A stretch of DNA of 64,000 bases from Enterovibrio baiacu (GCF_004120195.1 NZ_SCHN01000006.1:248001-312000), one strand, 5' to 3'; positions 45,399 through 54,689 are shown, numbered from the stretch's first letter. Program-made: numbers and translations. The notes: generated by a model from the sequence alone, not told the origin.

Positions 45399-45923
45399 AT
45401 GAAACGTTATTATTCATTTTATCTCATATCATCTCTAACTTTCGTTAGTACGCAAAGTGCGTCCGAATCCATTGCTAGTTACCCTGAAGGCTGGGAAAAC
45501 TGGCCCGTAGTCAAAGAAACAGTCAGCTTACCTTCAAATACCATTCTGCCCTCCGACACAACATTGTTTATCCAAGAGACGGTAGATGCCTACTCTTGGA
45601 TAAACAACGGCGAAGGCTCTCCACTTACCATTCGCGTCAACCCAGATAAACTCGAACAGTACAAAACCCACGGCCCATATACGGATGGCCCCACTGCCGT
45701 CGGTGTGTCTGAAGTACAAGGGATCATATGGGTGACAGAACATTTTGGTGGCTTACCGATTTATGGAAGCTATAACCGAGAAGGACAAGATATCAGCGGC
45801 ATGCACCCCACACTTGAAGCAGAGTTTTGCCAACGTTGCCATGACACCTACAAGGATGTCTGCATTAACGGCACCTGTGCAGAGCCCGTTCTCTCTATTT
45901 ATCAGCCCGACAGTAACAACTAA
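45399..45923 (+). CDS. Exported small protein with a c-type heme CxxCH motif
   Basis: 174 residues with a signal peptide (MKRYYSFYLISSLTFVSTQSAS) and hence periplasmic. A single heme-attachment motif CQRCH is at 144-148, followed by two more cysteines in DVCINGTC that could form a disulfide. The N-terminal YPEGWENWPVVK recalls the YPxGYxxW start of cytochrome P460-like proteins, but the resemblance is weak. It lies 15 bases before a membrane diguanylate cyclase, so the two are almost certainly co-transcribed. A redox or gas sensor controlling the cyclase is the simplest idea. Confidence 0.75.
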   Translation: MKRYYSFYLISSLTFVSTQSASESIASYPEGWENWPVVKETVSLPSNTILPSDTTLFIQETVDAYSWINNGEGSPLTIRVNPDKLEQYKTHGPYTDGPTAVGVSEVQGIIWVTEHFGGLPIYGSYNREGQDISGMHPTLEAEFCQRCHDTYKDVCINGTCAEPVLSIYQPDSNN

Positions 45924-45938
45924 GAATTAGTACCGACC

Positions 45939-47423
45939 ATGTTACAAAGACTCTCGATAAAACAAACGCTATTCCTCTCTCACTTACTGTTAGTGCTCAT
46001 CCTTATACTGGGTATGAGTTACTCTCGATACCAAACCGAATGGACGACGAGAGTTAACTTTGCAGCAGGCACCGCAGAAGGCGCGTTGGTTCCTATGCTC
46101 CATGATATTTCCCTTGCCGTCGCGGGTCGCAGTTATTCCAAGCTCCTGATGCCACAAAAGAAAGCGCAATTTCACAATATTGAGAAGCTTCTTTACTTAG
46201 ATATTCAAGGCACATCCGACTATTCCAATAAAAGCTACGGTTTGCGATATCATCGATCGCTCAATAAAGTGTGGCGCTCTAACGTTACCCAACAGGAAAT
46301 CGACGCAGCTAAAGCCAAGACACAAGAGTTAGTGCATGCGAAAAACCACCCGAGTAACCAACAAAAAACCAGAATGCAAAAACTTGAGTTTCTCATCAAC
46401 AAATCAACAAGAGACATCAATATCCTTCAAGACAGTGTTCATTTAGAAGAGAGCGCTTTCATTCCGTGGCAGTTTCCCGCCATCCCGCCTGGTAAAGATT
46501 ATGTCTTGTCATACTCAGAAAAAGTTTTTTACTTCAAGTTGCCTCTTCTGAACAGAAATGGGGGACATGTTCTCGCCATCTTTGATGCATCACATCTCTT
46601 CTCACTGAAAAAGCAAATTTATGATGCGCTTATCGCTGAAGCATTTGTTTCTTTAATCATCTCGATCATTCTGGTTTATTGGGTCTCGCACACACTCGTC
46701 GAGCCTCTTCGCCATCTCGCCAAACAAATGGGTAAAGATGTAGAAGCAATAGATATGAGTCAGTTAAAAGAACTGAAACGTAACGATGAGATTGGCGTAT
46801 TAGCGCGTGGCATTAATACACTTACCCTTCAAACACAGTCTCAAATGAAACTCCTCCGCCATGAGTCTGCCACGGATGCATTAACCGGACTGCCTGGAAG
46901 AAACAGTTACGCGCAGCAAGCCGAACGCTTTTTTAATCAGGCGCGAGCTGAAAACCAATTGCTTGGCATCATTGTTTGTGACATCGACAATTTCAAACTC
47001 TATAACGATACCTTCGGCCACGGACGTGGGGACGACGTCATTAAATCGATCGCAGATGCCATGCATGATGCAATGAGAAGTGATGATTTGTGTTTCCGTA
47101 TTGGCGGAGAAGAATTCGTTGCACTCCTGCCATTAAGTGACGCCAAGTTCCTCAATATCATTGCTGAACGAATTCGCAGCAGCGTAGAAAAACTGTCCAT
47201 TCCTCATGTCACAGAAAGCGGCATCGTCACACTGTCCGTGGGCGCACTGCTCGTCACACCATCTGCAAAAAAATGGACTTACTCTAACGCGTTCGATGAA
47301 GCCGATGCGCTTCTTTACAAAGCAAAAGACAAAGGAAGGAACCGCATCGCCATCGGCACACTGACGCCTCACAAACCCTCTTCAACAGCAGAGGAAAAAG
47401 ATAAGCTTTCTGAAACAACTTGA
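45939..47423 (+). CDS. Membrane-bound diguanylate cyclase with periplasmic sensor and HAMP-like linker
   Basis: 494 residues. Membrane segment 1 is at about 10-28 and segment 2 at about 228-248, enclosing a periplasmic domain of about 200 residues with a central helical, Lys/Gln-rich part. A HAMP-type linker (EPLRHLAKQMGKDVEAIDMSQLKELKRNDEIGVLARGIN) leads to a GGDEF domain at 310-475. The active site reads GGEEF at 389-393, and an RxxD product-inhibition site (RSDD) lies five residues before it, so it is probably active. It makes cyclic di-GMP. The upstream CxxCH protein is its likely periplasmic partner. Confidence 0.92.
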   Translation: MLQRLSIKQTLFLSHLLLVLILILGMSYSRYQTEWTTRVNFAAGTAEGALVPMLHDISLAVAGRSYSKLLMPQKKAQFHNIEKLLYLDIQGTSDYSNKSYGLRYHRSLNKVWRSNVTQQEIDAAKAKTQELVHAKNHPSNQQKTRMQKLEFLINKSTRDINILQDSVHLEESAFIPWQFPAIPPGKDYVLSYSEKVFYFKLPLLNRNGGHVLAIFDASHLFSLKKQIYDALIAEAFVSLIISIILVYWVSHTLVEPLRHLAKQMGKDVEAIDMSQLKELKRNDEIGVLARGINTLTLQTQSQMKLLRHESATDALTGLPGRNSYAQQAERFFNQARAENQLLGIIVCDIDNFKLYNDTFGHGRGDDVIKSIADAMHDAMRSDDLCFRIGGEEFVALLPLSDAKFLNIIAERIRSSVEKLSIPHVTESGIVTLSVGALLVTPSAKKWTYSNAFDEADALLYKAKDKGRNRIAIGTLTPHKPSSTAEEKDKLSETT

Positions 47424-47484
47424 ATGAACCTTAGCTGGCTTTCTCAAACTGATCTTCTCGAGCAAAGACAAGCCTCGCGCAGAC

Positions 47485-47538
47485 AAAAAAGCCCGCCGCG
47501 GGTTAACGATTTTCCGTTAACAACGCGACGGGCTTTTT
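47485..47538. terminator. Bidirectional terminator between the cyclase and PACE genes
   Basis: Long hairpin: AAAAAGCCCG pairs with CGGGCTTTTT, and inner GTTAACG pairs with CGTTAAC, with CGCG in between. T-tracts occur on both strands. Confidence 0.92.
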
Positions 47539-47560
47539 CTTATTTCAACATCCGTTAACG

Positions 47561-47986
47561 TTACACGCTCACCTGACGTTGCTGGAGAATAAACACACGA
47601 GCATGGTCATAAGTCAGGTTGAACAAAAAAGCGTAAATCGTAATGAAGACAGTCACGCCAATGTCCATGATGAACGCTTCCCACAAGTTCACGTTCAGCA
47701 AGTACGCCATTACAGGGATAGTGAAAAACAACAACCCGCCTTCAAACAACAATACATGGGACACCCGCGTACCCAATGAGCGTTCGGTTTTCTCGCCTTT
47801 CACAAAGTGATCAAACGTCAAGTTGAAGAAGTAATTCCAAATCATGGCGATGGTCGCCACAACTATCATGGTTCCTGATAGTGCTTTCAGATCGTGATCC
47901 GTAAAGACAGACAAGCCAATCACTGAGAAAGTGATGGCGAGTGCTTCGAATAAAACAGAATGAAAAATGCGTTCTAAGGTGGTCAT
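47561..47986 (-). CDS. PACE family efflux transporter (AceI-like)
   Basis: 141 residues with four membrane segments arranged as two repeats, the form of PACE transporters (bacterial transmembrane pair domain). The N-terminal FHSVLFEALAITFSVIG carries the conserved membrane-buried Glu of AceI, and the second repeat starts RVSHVLLFEGGLLFFTIPVMAYLLN with its own Glu. They export chlorhexidine, acriflavine and short diamines by proton exchange. It is divergent from a LysR regulator, the same arrangement as AceI/AceR. Confidence 0.93.
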   Translation of the reverse strand: MTTLERIFHSVLFEALAITFSVIGLSVFTDHDLKALSGTMIVVATIAMIWNYFFNLTFDHFVKGEKTERSLGTRVSHVLLFEGGLLFFTIPVMAYLLNVNLWEAFIMDIGVTVFITIYAFLFNLTYDHARVFILQQRQVSV

Positions 47987-48142
47987 AGGTCACTCAAAAA
48001 GAAAGATAGCCAACATTGCGAGGTGGCGATTATGGCAGGCTAAAACCATAAACAAAGTTAACAGCCATCACGATCAGTGATAGCCTGATTGCATAACGTC
48101 AATCCTTAACTAAAGTGCGTAACCTTCTTCCGTGGTGTCATC

Positions 48143-49042
48143 ATGTACAGCTTCGAACAATTAAAGATATTCGTGACAGTCTGCGAAAGCGGCTCCTTCT
48201 CTGCCGCCGCACGCAAATTGAAACGCGCCCAATCCGGTGTAAGCCAAGCCATCGCAAACCTTGAAATCGCCATTGATCAGGAGCTGTTCAACCGCGAGAA
48301 AAATACCCCCGTGCTGACGGATAATGGCAAGGCACTGCTGCCCATCGCCCAATCCATTCTTCATCAACAAACCTACTTCGATCAGAAAGTCGAATCCTTA
48401 ACCCAAGAACACGAGCATGAGGTGGTGATTGCGGTGGATGAAAGCCTGATCGATGGGAACCTCATCGCCATTCTTGCACCGCTGTCTGACGCGTTTCCTA
48501 TCACACATTTCGACATCATCACCGCCTCCACGTTTGATGTGGAAAACTTGGTGCGAGACGGCAAAGCGCATGTGGGGATCATCTACGCGGATGGTGAGTT
48601 GAAAGTGGACATGGACTTCTTTTTGCTCGGACAGGCGCGGTTTTTGACCATTGCAGCATCTCATCATGAACTGGCGACACTGCCTGTTGTTCATGACGCA
48701 GACTTAAAGCGGTATCGCCAATGCGTGCACCGCAGCGCAGAACACAAGGAGCTTTGGTTTAGCTACGGCATCAGTTCGAAAATGTGGTACGCCAATACCC
48801 ATCAAACCTTGGTTGATCTCGTCAGTAAAGGCGTGGGATGGGCAAACGTACCTGAGCTTTCAGCCAAACCCTTAATACAAAAAGGCGATGTGATCGCCCT
48901 GCCCGTTTCCCATGAATACAACGGTTGGATGACGTCTGTGGGTTGCTTGGTTTCCCGCCGTCATGCCGTTGGTCCTGTACTGGAGAATGTCATTCAATCC
49001 CTTCAACGCACCCATTTTGTCAACGACCACTGGGAAGCCTAA
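48143..49042 (+). CDS. LysR family transcriptional regulator
   Basis: 299 residues. N-terminal winged helix-turn-helix FEQLKIFVTVCESGSFSAAARKLKRAQSGVSQAIANLE, then a periplasmic-binding-type effector domain (VVIAVDESLIDGNLIAILAPLSDAFP). It is divergent from the PACE transporter over 156 bases and is the probable AceR-like activator of that gene. The inducer would be a substrate of the pump, such as a diamine or a biocide. Confidence 0.92.
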   Translation: MYSFEQLKIFVTVCESGSFSAAARKLKRAQSGVSQAIANLEIAIDQELFNREKNTPVLTDNGKALLPIAQSILHQQTYFDQKVESLTQEHEHEVVIAVDESLIDGNLIAILAPLSDAFPITHFDIITASTFDVENLVRDGKAHVGIIYADGELKVDMDFFLLGQARFLTIAASHHELATLPVVHDADLKRYRQCVHRSAEHKELWFSYGISSKMWYANTHQTLVDLVSKGVGWANVPELSAKPLIQKGDVIALPVSHEYNGWMTSVGCLVSRRHAVGPVLENVIQSLQRTHFVNDHWEA

Positions 49043-49308
49043 ATCAAGCGGCTCATGCTCATAGGCAGAGGTGTTTTGCACAACGCGTTGGTTAATCGAC
49101 AACCTAAACACAAATTTTTCGGCTGGGCTTAAGGTGTTGGCGACTCGTTCGTCCGCCAATTCTCCCCGCCAATCGCGATTATATTCAAAACCCGAATTCT
49201 GATTCTTTTTCCCGCTTGTTTTTCAGCCTCTCCTAAATGATTAAGCTCTGTTTCCATGATATGCGGTGCCGATGTGTAGCCGTGAAACATGGAATGGAGT
49301 CTTCAATC

Positions 49309-50091
49309 ATGACACTTAAAGCCTCAGTGAATTACCACGTACAAAGCCATGAAGCACAGGCCTTCCAGTTTGATGTTGATGGCATTTCCGGCAACTTGAT
49401 TGTCCCAGAGTTGGTTTCCACGCAAGTGAATGTCAGGGACAACCGCGACAGCGGCAGCAACATCAATTTTGCCAACGATGGCATCACGTTTGTTACCCAG
49501 CCTTCTACTGTGACTGAGTTTGATGAAGGCCGTGCATGGCAACCCGCTTACGACCAAGAAATCCAAGCACTGCTTGCGCAAGAGATTAATGCGCTCGAGG
49601 TGATCGTATTTGACCACACCGTCAGAATTGATGACCCACATTCGGCGCGTCAACCCGCCAGAAACGTTCACAACGATTACAGCCCAGACGGCGCAAACCA
49701 ACGCTTGGTCAACTTAGTGGGCGAAGAACGCGCGAAAACCTTCCAAGAAGGCGCGTTTGCGTTCGTCAATGTATGGCGTCCAATCAGTCCGGTCATTACA
49801 ACCTCGCCGCTCGGCTTTATTCATCCGACATCGATGGATAACGAGGATTGGATGACGATCGATCTGGTCTACCCCGACCGTCGAGGTGAAATTCTCGGTG
49901 TTGCTGCAAACCCCAAGCATGAGTGGTTCTATCAATCCAACATGCGTTCGGATGAAGTGGTGATCTTCAACGTTTACGACAATCAAGGCCGCTCTTATTT
50001 GGCGCATAGCGCGCTGGATATTGTGGGTCAATCTGATGCAACCGCACCACGGATGAGCATAGAAACACGCACCCTCGTGAGATTTGCATAA
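49309..50091 (+). CDS. CmcJ/NvfI-family oxidoreductase
   Basis: 260 residues from the ATG at 49309, with GGAG 9 bases upstream; earlier ATG codons give no family sequence. It resembles CmcJ of cephamycin synthesis and NvfI of fungal pathways. A non-heme-iron-like pattern is visible: VHNDYSPDGANQRL holds an H-x-D, SDEVVIFNVYDNQGRSYLAHSALDI supplies a second His, and ETRTLVRF ends with an Arg. These features fit a cupin-like 2-oxoglutarate-type fold. The substrate is unknown. A crotonase lies 95 bases downstream in the same direction. Confidence 0.75.
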   Translation: MTLKASVNYHVQSHEAQAFQFDVDGISGNLIVPELVSTQVNVRDNRDSGSNINFANDGITFVTQPSTVTEFDEGRAWQPAYDQEIQALLAQEINALEVIVFDHTVRIDDPHSARQPARNVHNDYSPDGANQRLVNLVGEERAKTFQEGAFAFVNVWRPISPVITTSPLGFIHPTSMDNEDWMTIDLVYPDRRGEILGVAANPKHEWFYQSNMRSDEVVIFNVYDNQGRSYLAHSALDIVGQSDATAPRMSIETRTLVRFA

Positions 50092-50185
50092 GCTTCGCTG
50101 AAAAGAATACCCGGAGCGCTCAACACCTCTGGGGCATGAGAAAAGAAGAGAAAACAAAAATATAACGCCAATAAAAAAGGATGAG

Positions 50186-51034
50186 ATGATGAAATATGCA
50201 GGCTTTACTACCTTCACGACCGAACAGAACAACGGCATTCTGACCGTTACTTTTGACTTCGGTACCGTGAACGTTCAAGGTCAAGAAATGCTGGCTGATC
50301 TGAACAGCCTCGCGATGCGCCTAGAGCGTGACCGAAACACCAAAGTGGTTGTGTTTCAGTCAGCGAACCCTGAAATTTGGGTATGTCACTACGACACAGA
50401 ACTGCTTAAAGACATGTCTGATGAAGCCGTTTCTCGCGAAGAAGCTCAGCTTCTAGACCTGCAATCCGTTTGTGAGCGCATCAGCAAGGTTCCACAAGCC
50501 ACCATCGCGAAGCTAGAAGGTTTTGCGCGAGGGGGCGGCCATGAATTGGCACTCGCTCTGGACATGCGTTTCGCGGCTCGCGGCAAATACAAGTTCATGC
50601 AAATGGAAGTGGCGATGGGTATTCTGCCTTGTGGTGGCGGTGCGTCACGCATGGCACGCCAAACAGGACTTGGCCGTGCATTGGAAATCATCCTAAGCGC
50701 ACGTGACTTTGATGCCGATGAAGCCGAAAGAATGGGCACCATCAACCGCGCACTCGACCCAGAAGAGATCGGTGAATACGTTGATAACCTAGCGAACCGT
50801 ATCGCGCAATTCCCAGCAGAATCGATCAATGCCTGTAAACAAGCGGTTTATGAGTCTATTGATAAGCCAATCGATGAAGCCCTTAAAGCAGAAGCTTACT
50901 GGCTGTACCAAGCCACCAGCAAAACACCTGCGCTAAAACGCTTCACCCTTGCCGATGACCAAGGCCTTCAGCATGACATTGAAAACCAGCGTAACTGGGA
51001 CGCTTTAGTCATGAACGTGCAAGACATCAAATAA
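50186..51034 (+). CDS. Enoyl-CoA hydratase/isomerase family protein (crotonase fold)
   Basis: 282 residues, beginning with two adjacent ATG codons after AAGGA. Crotonase oxyanion-hole elements are visible: QSANPEIWVCHYDTELL and EGFARGGGHELALALDMRFAARG, then GILPCGGGASRMARQTGLGRALEIILSARDFDADEAERMGTINRAL. The usual catalytic Glu pair is not obvious: GGGHELA is at the first site and the second is replaced by CGGGAS, so it may be an isomerase, a hydrolase or a ring-cleaving variant. It follows the CmcJ-type gene and is closed by a hairpin. Confidence 0.85.
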   Translation: MMKYAGFTTFTTEQNNGILTVTFDFGTVNVQGQEMLADLNSLAMRLERDRNTKVVVFQSANPEIWVCHYDTELLKDMSDEAVSREEAQLLDLQSVCERISKVPQATIAKLEGFARGGGHELALALDMRFAARGKYKFMQMEVAMGILPCGGGASRMARQTGLGRALEIILSARDFDADEAERMGTINRALDPEEIGEYVDNLANRIAQFPAESINACKQAVYESIDKPIDEALKAEAYWLYQATSKTPALKRFTLADDQGLQHDIENQRNWDALVMNVQDIK

Positions 51035-51059
51035 GTCGCACGGACACTGCCTTTTCGAT

Positions 51060-51091
51060 CATGGAGCCTATTCCACGTAGGCTCCATGTTT
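51060..51091 (+). terminator. Hairpin after the crotonase gene
   Basis: Perfect 11-base stem CATGGAGCCTA/TAGGCTCCATG with a 7-base loop. The tail TTTC is weak, so termination is likely but not certain. Confidence 0.7.
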
Positions 51092-51129
51092 CACGACTTG
51101 TTCAAGCATTGATGCCAATTCCGCGGGCA

Positions 51130-51486
51130 CTAAAACTCGTCGAGCGTGTCACGCGCTTCATTATCGTGGATGTTGAATTTGATACTGCCTAGGTCATCCA
51201 TGGTGAATGACACTGTGGTGCTTTCTTCGCCATCAAGATCCATATCAGCGCAGCCATTGAATATTGACCATTTGTAGCGGTACTTGAGTTGATATTCATT
51301 GCCAACCAAATGCGTGACGTCATCAATATCGATACCCGTATTGTTTTTAGCGAGAAAACTAATATGGGACAAATTAGGCACCAATGACGCGCCATACTCC
51401 GGTTCATTCTCAATCAAGAACTGCTTAAGCTCACCGCATAAAGCGCTACCATGCGCTATCGCGCCAGCGTTAGGTCTAAAAATCAT
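51130..51486 (-). CDS. Small acidic protein of unknown function
   Basis: 118 residues, acidic, not recognised. It has no signal peptide or membrane segment. The C-terminal half alternates short beta-strands (VTHLVGNEYQLKYRYKWSIF, TTVSFTMDDLGSIKFNI), suggesting a small beta-sandwich. It lies 42 bases after a membrane-protein gene on the same strand and 643 bases past the 297-residue gene upstream; the three may form one unit. Confidence 0.5.
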   Translation of the reverse strand: MIFRPNAGAIAHGSALCGELKQFLIENEPEYGASLVPNLSHISFLAKNNTGIDIDDVTHLVGNEYQLKYRYKWSIFNGCADMDLDGEESTTVSFTMDDLGSIKFNIHDNEARDTLDEF

Positions 51487-51527
51487 CGTTTACTCTCATG
51501 ATGTACTTCGCTTGATAACGCGAGCCG

Positions 51528-51875
51528 TTATTCTTTCTTGATCAGCGTATTCAAAAGCCCTTTTACATTTTCCATGTCGTCGACCAGCAAACTGCGGCCA
51601 ACATGGATCAGTGTTGATCCAATGTTTACCCAGAGTTTCAGAAGCATGAAGCCAAAGAACAGCGCGACGATACGCATCATGTCATGGGAGATGGTCACAT
51701 CGTTACCTTCAAGTGTGGCAACGTAAGATGTTTCCTCAGCACCCGCAATGTACGCATAAATGGGGCTGTTCGGAAAATCCCTCAGATAATCAGGAAGGCT
51801 GAAAAGCAACTGCATCAAGGTGATCACGCCCAATGCGATTAATACGATACCGATATATTTCCCTACTTTACTCAC
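51528..51875 (-). CDS. Small membrane protein of unknown function
   Basis: 115 residues from the GTG at 51875, which has AAAGGA 6 bases upstream; a TTG 15 bases before it lacks a site. Two membrane segments: about 5-25 (GKYIGIVLIALGVITLMQLLF) and about 70-90 (RIVALFFGFMLLKLWVNIGSTLI). The loop of about 40 residues between them is likely periplasmic. No family recognised. It probably travels with the adjacent small acidic protein gene. Confidence 0.5.
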   Translation of the reverse strand: MSKVGKYIGIVLIALGVITLMQLLFSLPDYLRDFPNSPIYAYIAGAEETSYVATLEGNDVTISHDMMRIVALFFGFMLLKLWVNIGSTLIHVGRSLLVDDMENVKGLLNTLIKKE

Positions 51876-51948
51876 TCTATGTCCTTTCAAATAACGTCAA
51901 TCAATGGGTAATTACTTCAATACAAGACTCGCGATTTTCTATGTCTTA

Positions 51949-52842
51949 TTACGCGAGATCGGCTGATGCTTTCGAATGGCGGCCATCATGAATGTCGATC
52001 ACTTTCTGTATGTCGGTACTGACGCGCTCCTCGCCAAACGAGGCAAGGTATTTTGTTGCCGTATACGCAGAAGAGGCCGATTCATATTCTTTTAGCCAGC
52101 GTTCAAACTCGCGCTGCTCACTGTCAGTTGAACGCGGGTAACGGCTGCTAGGCCGTGCCAAACCGACTCGCCAAGGTTTCGGTGTCAGCCTTGCCCTGAA
52201 GCAATCTTGTTGCTTACACAAAGTGGTGTATAACGGGTCAACATTCAGCGTTTGGAACATTGCCTCAACCACGGCATCACCAGGGGAATAGTGTTGGTTG
52301 GTCAGCATAAATCGAATACCGGAGTGCGTTTCATAGACACGAAAAGACAGAGACGGATGCTGACGTTGATAGCTTTCTATTTGTCCGACAACGAAAGACT
52401 TATCTTTTAAAGGTCGTCCAAAGCGATGCATGATGCGCTCAAAGAAGCCGGCGGGGTGAATATCAATGTCGCCAAACACGACACTGTCAGTGTTCAACAC
52501 CCTCGCACCATAGCCATTGCGACTTAACACCGCCAGCGGTTCCCCATCAGCTGCGTCTACTTCATCAAGAATTTCCTCTTTAACAAAGTCGATCCAATAC
52601 TCGTACTCGTCTTCTTTCGAAAAGTCTCCCTTGAGGAATGCCTGCATCGATGCCAGACGTTTCTCAGCATGGAGCCCCGCGTCATTTTCACTGCTATTTG
52701 AAGCGCCCCAGATGGAGATCTTCTCACGCCCAAAAATGTCAGCATCAACGGTCACATCGTGCTTCTTCCAGTATTTCGCAAACTTCAACCTAACCTCCTT
52801 TTCGCTCACATGATGAAAAACGGTGAGCTGATACCCAAGCAA
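51949..52842 (-). CDS. Conserved-looking protein of unknown function with a D-x-D motif
   Basis: 297 residues, soluble and basic-acidic mixed. Not recognised. An acidic D-x-D (SVVFGDIDIHP) at about 123-130 and a later THSGIRFMLTN and CFRARLTPKPWRVG are the best-conserved-looking parts. Their order recalls archaeo-eukaryotic primase-type nucleotidyltransferases, in which hDhD, a His and a basic patch form the active site; this is only a suggestion. Downstream genes on the same strand are small and unknown. Confidence 0.55.
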   Translation of the reverse strand: MLGYQLTVFHHVSEKEVRLKFAKYWKKHDVTVDADIFGREKISIWGASNSSENDAGLHAEKRLASMQAFLKGDFSKEDEYEYWIDFVKEEILDEVDAADGEPLAVLSRNGYGARVLNTDSVVFGDIDIHPAGFFERIMHRFGRPLKDKSFVVGQIESYQRQHPSLSFRVYETHSGIRFMLTNQHYSPGDAVVEAMFQTLNVDPLYTTLCKQQDCFRARLTPKPWRVGLARPSSRYPRSTDSEQREFERWLKEYESASSAYTATKYLASFGEERVSTDIQKVIDIHDGRHSKASADLA

Positions 52843-53150
52843 CCTTCTTAATACGTCACGTTATCCTATCGTTGCTCTATTGCGACCAGAAGACGAACCT
52901 GCCATTTCATGCAATCAACTGCGACGGTGAAGACAAAATCACGCAATGCACCCTCTGTTTCTCTTTTCTGCCAAAGAAACAGACCGACGTATTTTGATAC
53001 CGATGAAAAAGAAATACTGCCTTTTCAATGCGATTCATAGTGATTGACCCCGTTTGGCGCGCTTGCCCCGCCACGTGACAACCCCTCACCCTTTGTGTAT
53101 GTTCAATCATTGGTCGAGAATCAAACAACATGGAATGAGATCACTTGAAT
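52843..53150. other. 308-base gap before the PLD lipoprotein
   Basis: Divergent intergenic region with promoters for both sides. A short open frame at 52907-53131 on the minus strand has no ribosome site and no protein-like composition. I see no operator, repeat or RNA gene. Confidence 0.5.
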
Positions 53151-54689
53151 ATGCCCGCGATGCACGCGATGAAAACCCTCTTACTTTCATCAGCACTCTT
53201 ACTTATGGGGTGCGATACACCTCGCGATAGCGTCCCAGTCTCCCAGTTCGACCACTGCGCCAATCACCCCTCGAAAGCACGTAAGCCGTTATCCACCTAC
53301 CTCGCGCCTTATGAAGACATGCTTGCGACAAAAACAGGGGTCTATGTGCTCGAACAGGGCGCAGAAGCCATGATGTCACGCGCTTGGCTCACTGAAAGTG
53401 CCGAAACCTCCTTAGACATTCAGTACTTCATCTTCTCGGTGGACAATATCGGGCTGATTGCCAGCGATATGCTGGTGCAAGCTGCAGAGCGGGGCGTAAA
53501 AGTGCGCGTGCTGGTTGACGACCTGATGATAGAAGCGCGTGGCGACGAGTTGTTAATGCTGGCGGGTCACGAAAACATCGAGATCAAAATCTACAACCCG
53601 AACGTCAACATCGGTAAAAACCTCACGCAAAAGATCAAAGTGCTACTGACCGATTTTCACGGTTTAAACCAACGCATGCACAACAAGATTTTTGTGGTAG
53701 ATAACCAAGTCGCCATAACGGGCGGGCGGAATATTGCCGATGAATATTTCGGGTTTGACCACACCTATAACTTTAGAGACCGAGACGTTTTCTTGGCAGG
53801 GAAAGAAGTCGCGACACTCACCACCTCGTTTGGAGAATATTGGCAACACCCATTAAGCGTCAGCATTGAAAAACTGTTCCCAGAAGACGAAGTCCCACTC
53901 AACCCAGATTTTTCACGCCTGCATGCTTATGCCTGCAACACAGATAACTTCCACCCTGAAATACGCGCGCAGATAGACCAAGTCCCTGAAACGTTTCGTG
54001 AGCTAGAAACACAAGGGAAATTCAGGTTCATTGACGATGTCGAGTATGTCTACGACGAACCCGGTAAGAATGATAAAAGTGCGTTTCTCGGTGGCGGCAG
54101 CGTCACCAAAACCAAACTCGTTGAACTGGCGGATACTGCCAAAAAGCAGATTCTTATCCAAACCCCGTACCTAGTGACCACCACTCAGGACAGGCAATTT
54201 CTAAAACAACTGGTCGATCGCGGCATTTCGATAAAAATCCTCACCAACAGCCTCGCCTCGAATGACAATTTAGAGGCATTTAGCGGCTACCAAAGAGACA
54301 GAAGCGACTTGCTCGCAACAGGCGTTGAAATCTACGAATTTAAGCCTGATGCCAAAGTAAGGCAGAGAGTCATGACAGAGCACATGTTTAAGCGCCTGCC
54401 CTCTCAGCCTATTTTCGGCCTGCATGCGAAAACGATGACCATCGATGACCATACAACGGTGATTGGCACTTACAACCTCGACCCAAGAAGCGCCAACCTG
54501 AACACCGAAAGCATTACCATCATCAAATCTGCAGAGATAACAAAGGACGTGAGCCACGCGATGAACGTCGAGCTAGCGCCCGAGAATGCCTGGCGGATCA
54601 CGGAAGATTTCAATCCTGACAGCACGGTGTCGACGTCAAAGCAGTTAAAAGTGAAGCTACGCAGGGTTGTGCCCAAAGATATCCTTTGA
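53151..54689 (+). CDS. Phospholipase D-family lipoprotein (ClsC-like)
   Basis: About 512 residues from the ATG at 53151; a TTG at 53145 or ATG at 53169 are alternatives, and none has a strong ribosome site. The N-terminus has a lipobox (LLLMGC), so the enzyme is anchored to a membrane. Two HKD motifs are complete: HNKIFVVDNQVAITGGRN and HAKTMTIDDHTTVIGTYN. Such proteins act as cardiolipin synthases or phospholipases, and ClsC-like forms use phosphatidylethanolamine as phosphatidyl donor. The next gene is a lysophospholipid transporter/acyltransferase fusion, so both work on membrane lipids. Confidence 0.88.
   Translation: MPAMHAMKTLLLSSALLLMGCDTPRDSVPVSQFDHCANHPSKARKPLSTYLAPYEDMLATKTGVYVLEQGAEAMMSRAWLTESAETSLDIQYFIFSVDNIGLIASDMLVQAAERGVKVRVLVDDLMIEARGDELLMLAGHENIEIKIYNPNVNIGKNLTQKIKVLLTDFHGLNQRMHNKIFVVDNQVAITGGRNIADEYFGFDHTYNFRDRDVFLAGKEVATLTTSFGEYWQHPLSVSIEKLFPEDEVPLNPDFSRLHAYACNTDNFHPEIRAQIDQVPETFRELETQGKFRFIDDVEYVYDEPGKNDKSAFLGGGSVTKTKLVELADTAKKQILIQTPYLVTTTQDRQFLKQLVDRGISIKILTNSLASNDNLEAFSGYQRDRSDLLATGVEIYEFKPDAKVRQRVMTEHMFKRLPSQPIFGLHAKTMTIDDHTTVIGTYNLDPRSANLNTESITIIKSAEITKDVSHAMNVELAPENAWRITEDFNPDSTVSTSKQLKVKLRRVVPKDIL

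Noticed and set aside
52907-53131. Small minus-strand frame in the gap before the PLD gene
   Set aside because: No ribosome site, no recognisable motif, and it lies in the promoter region of a divergent pair.
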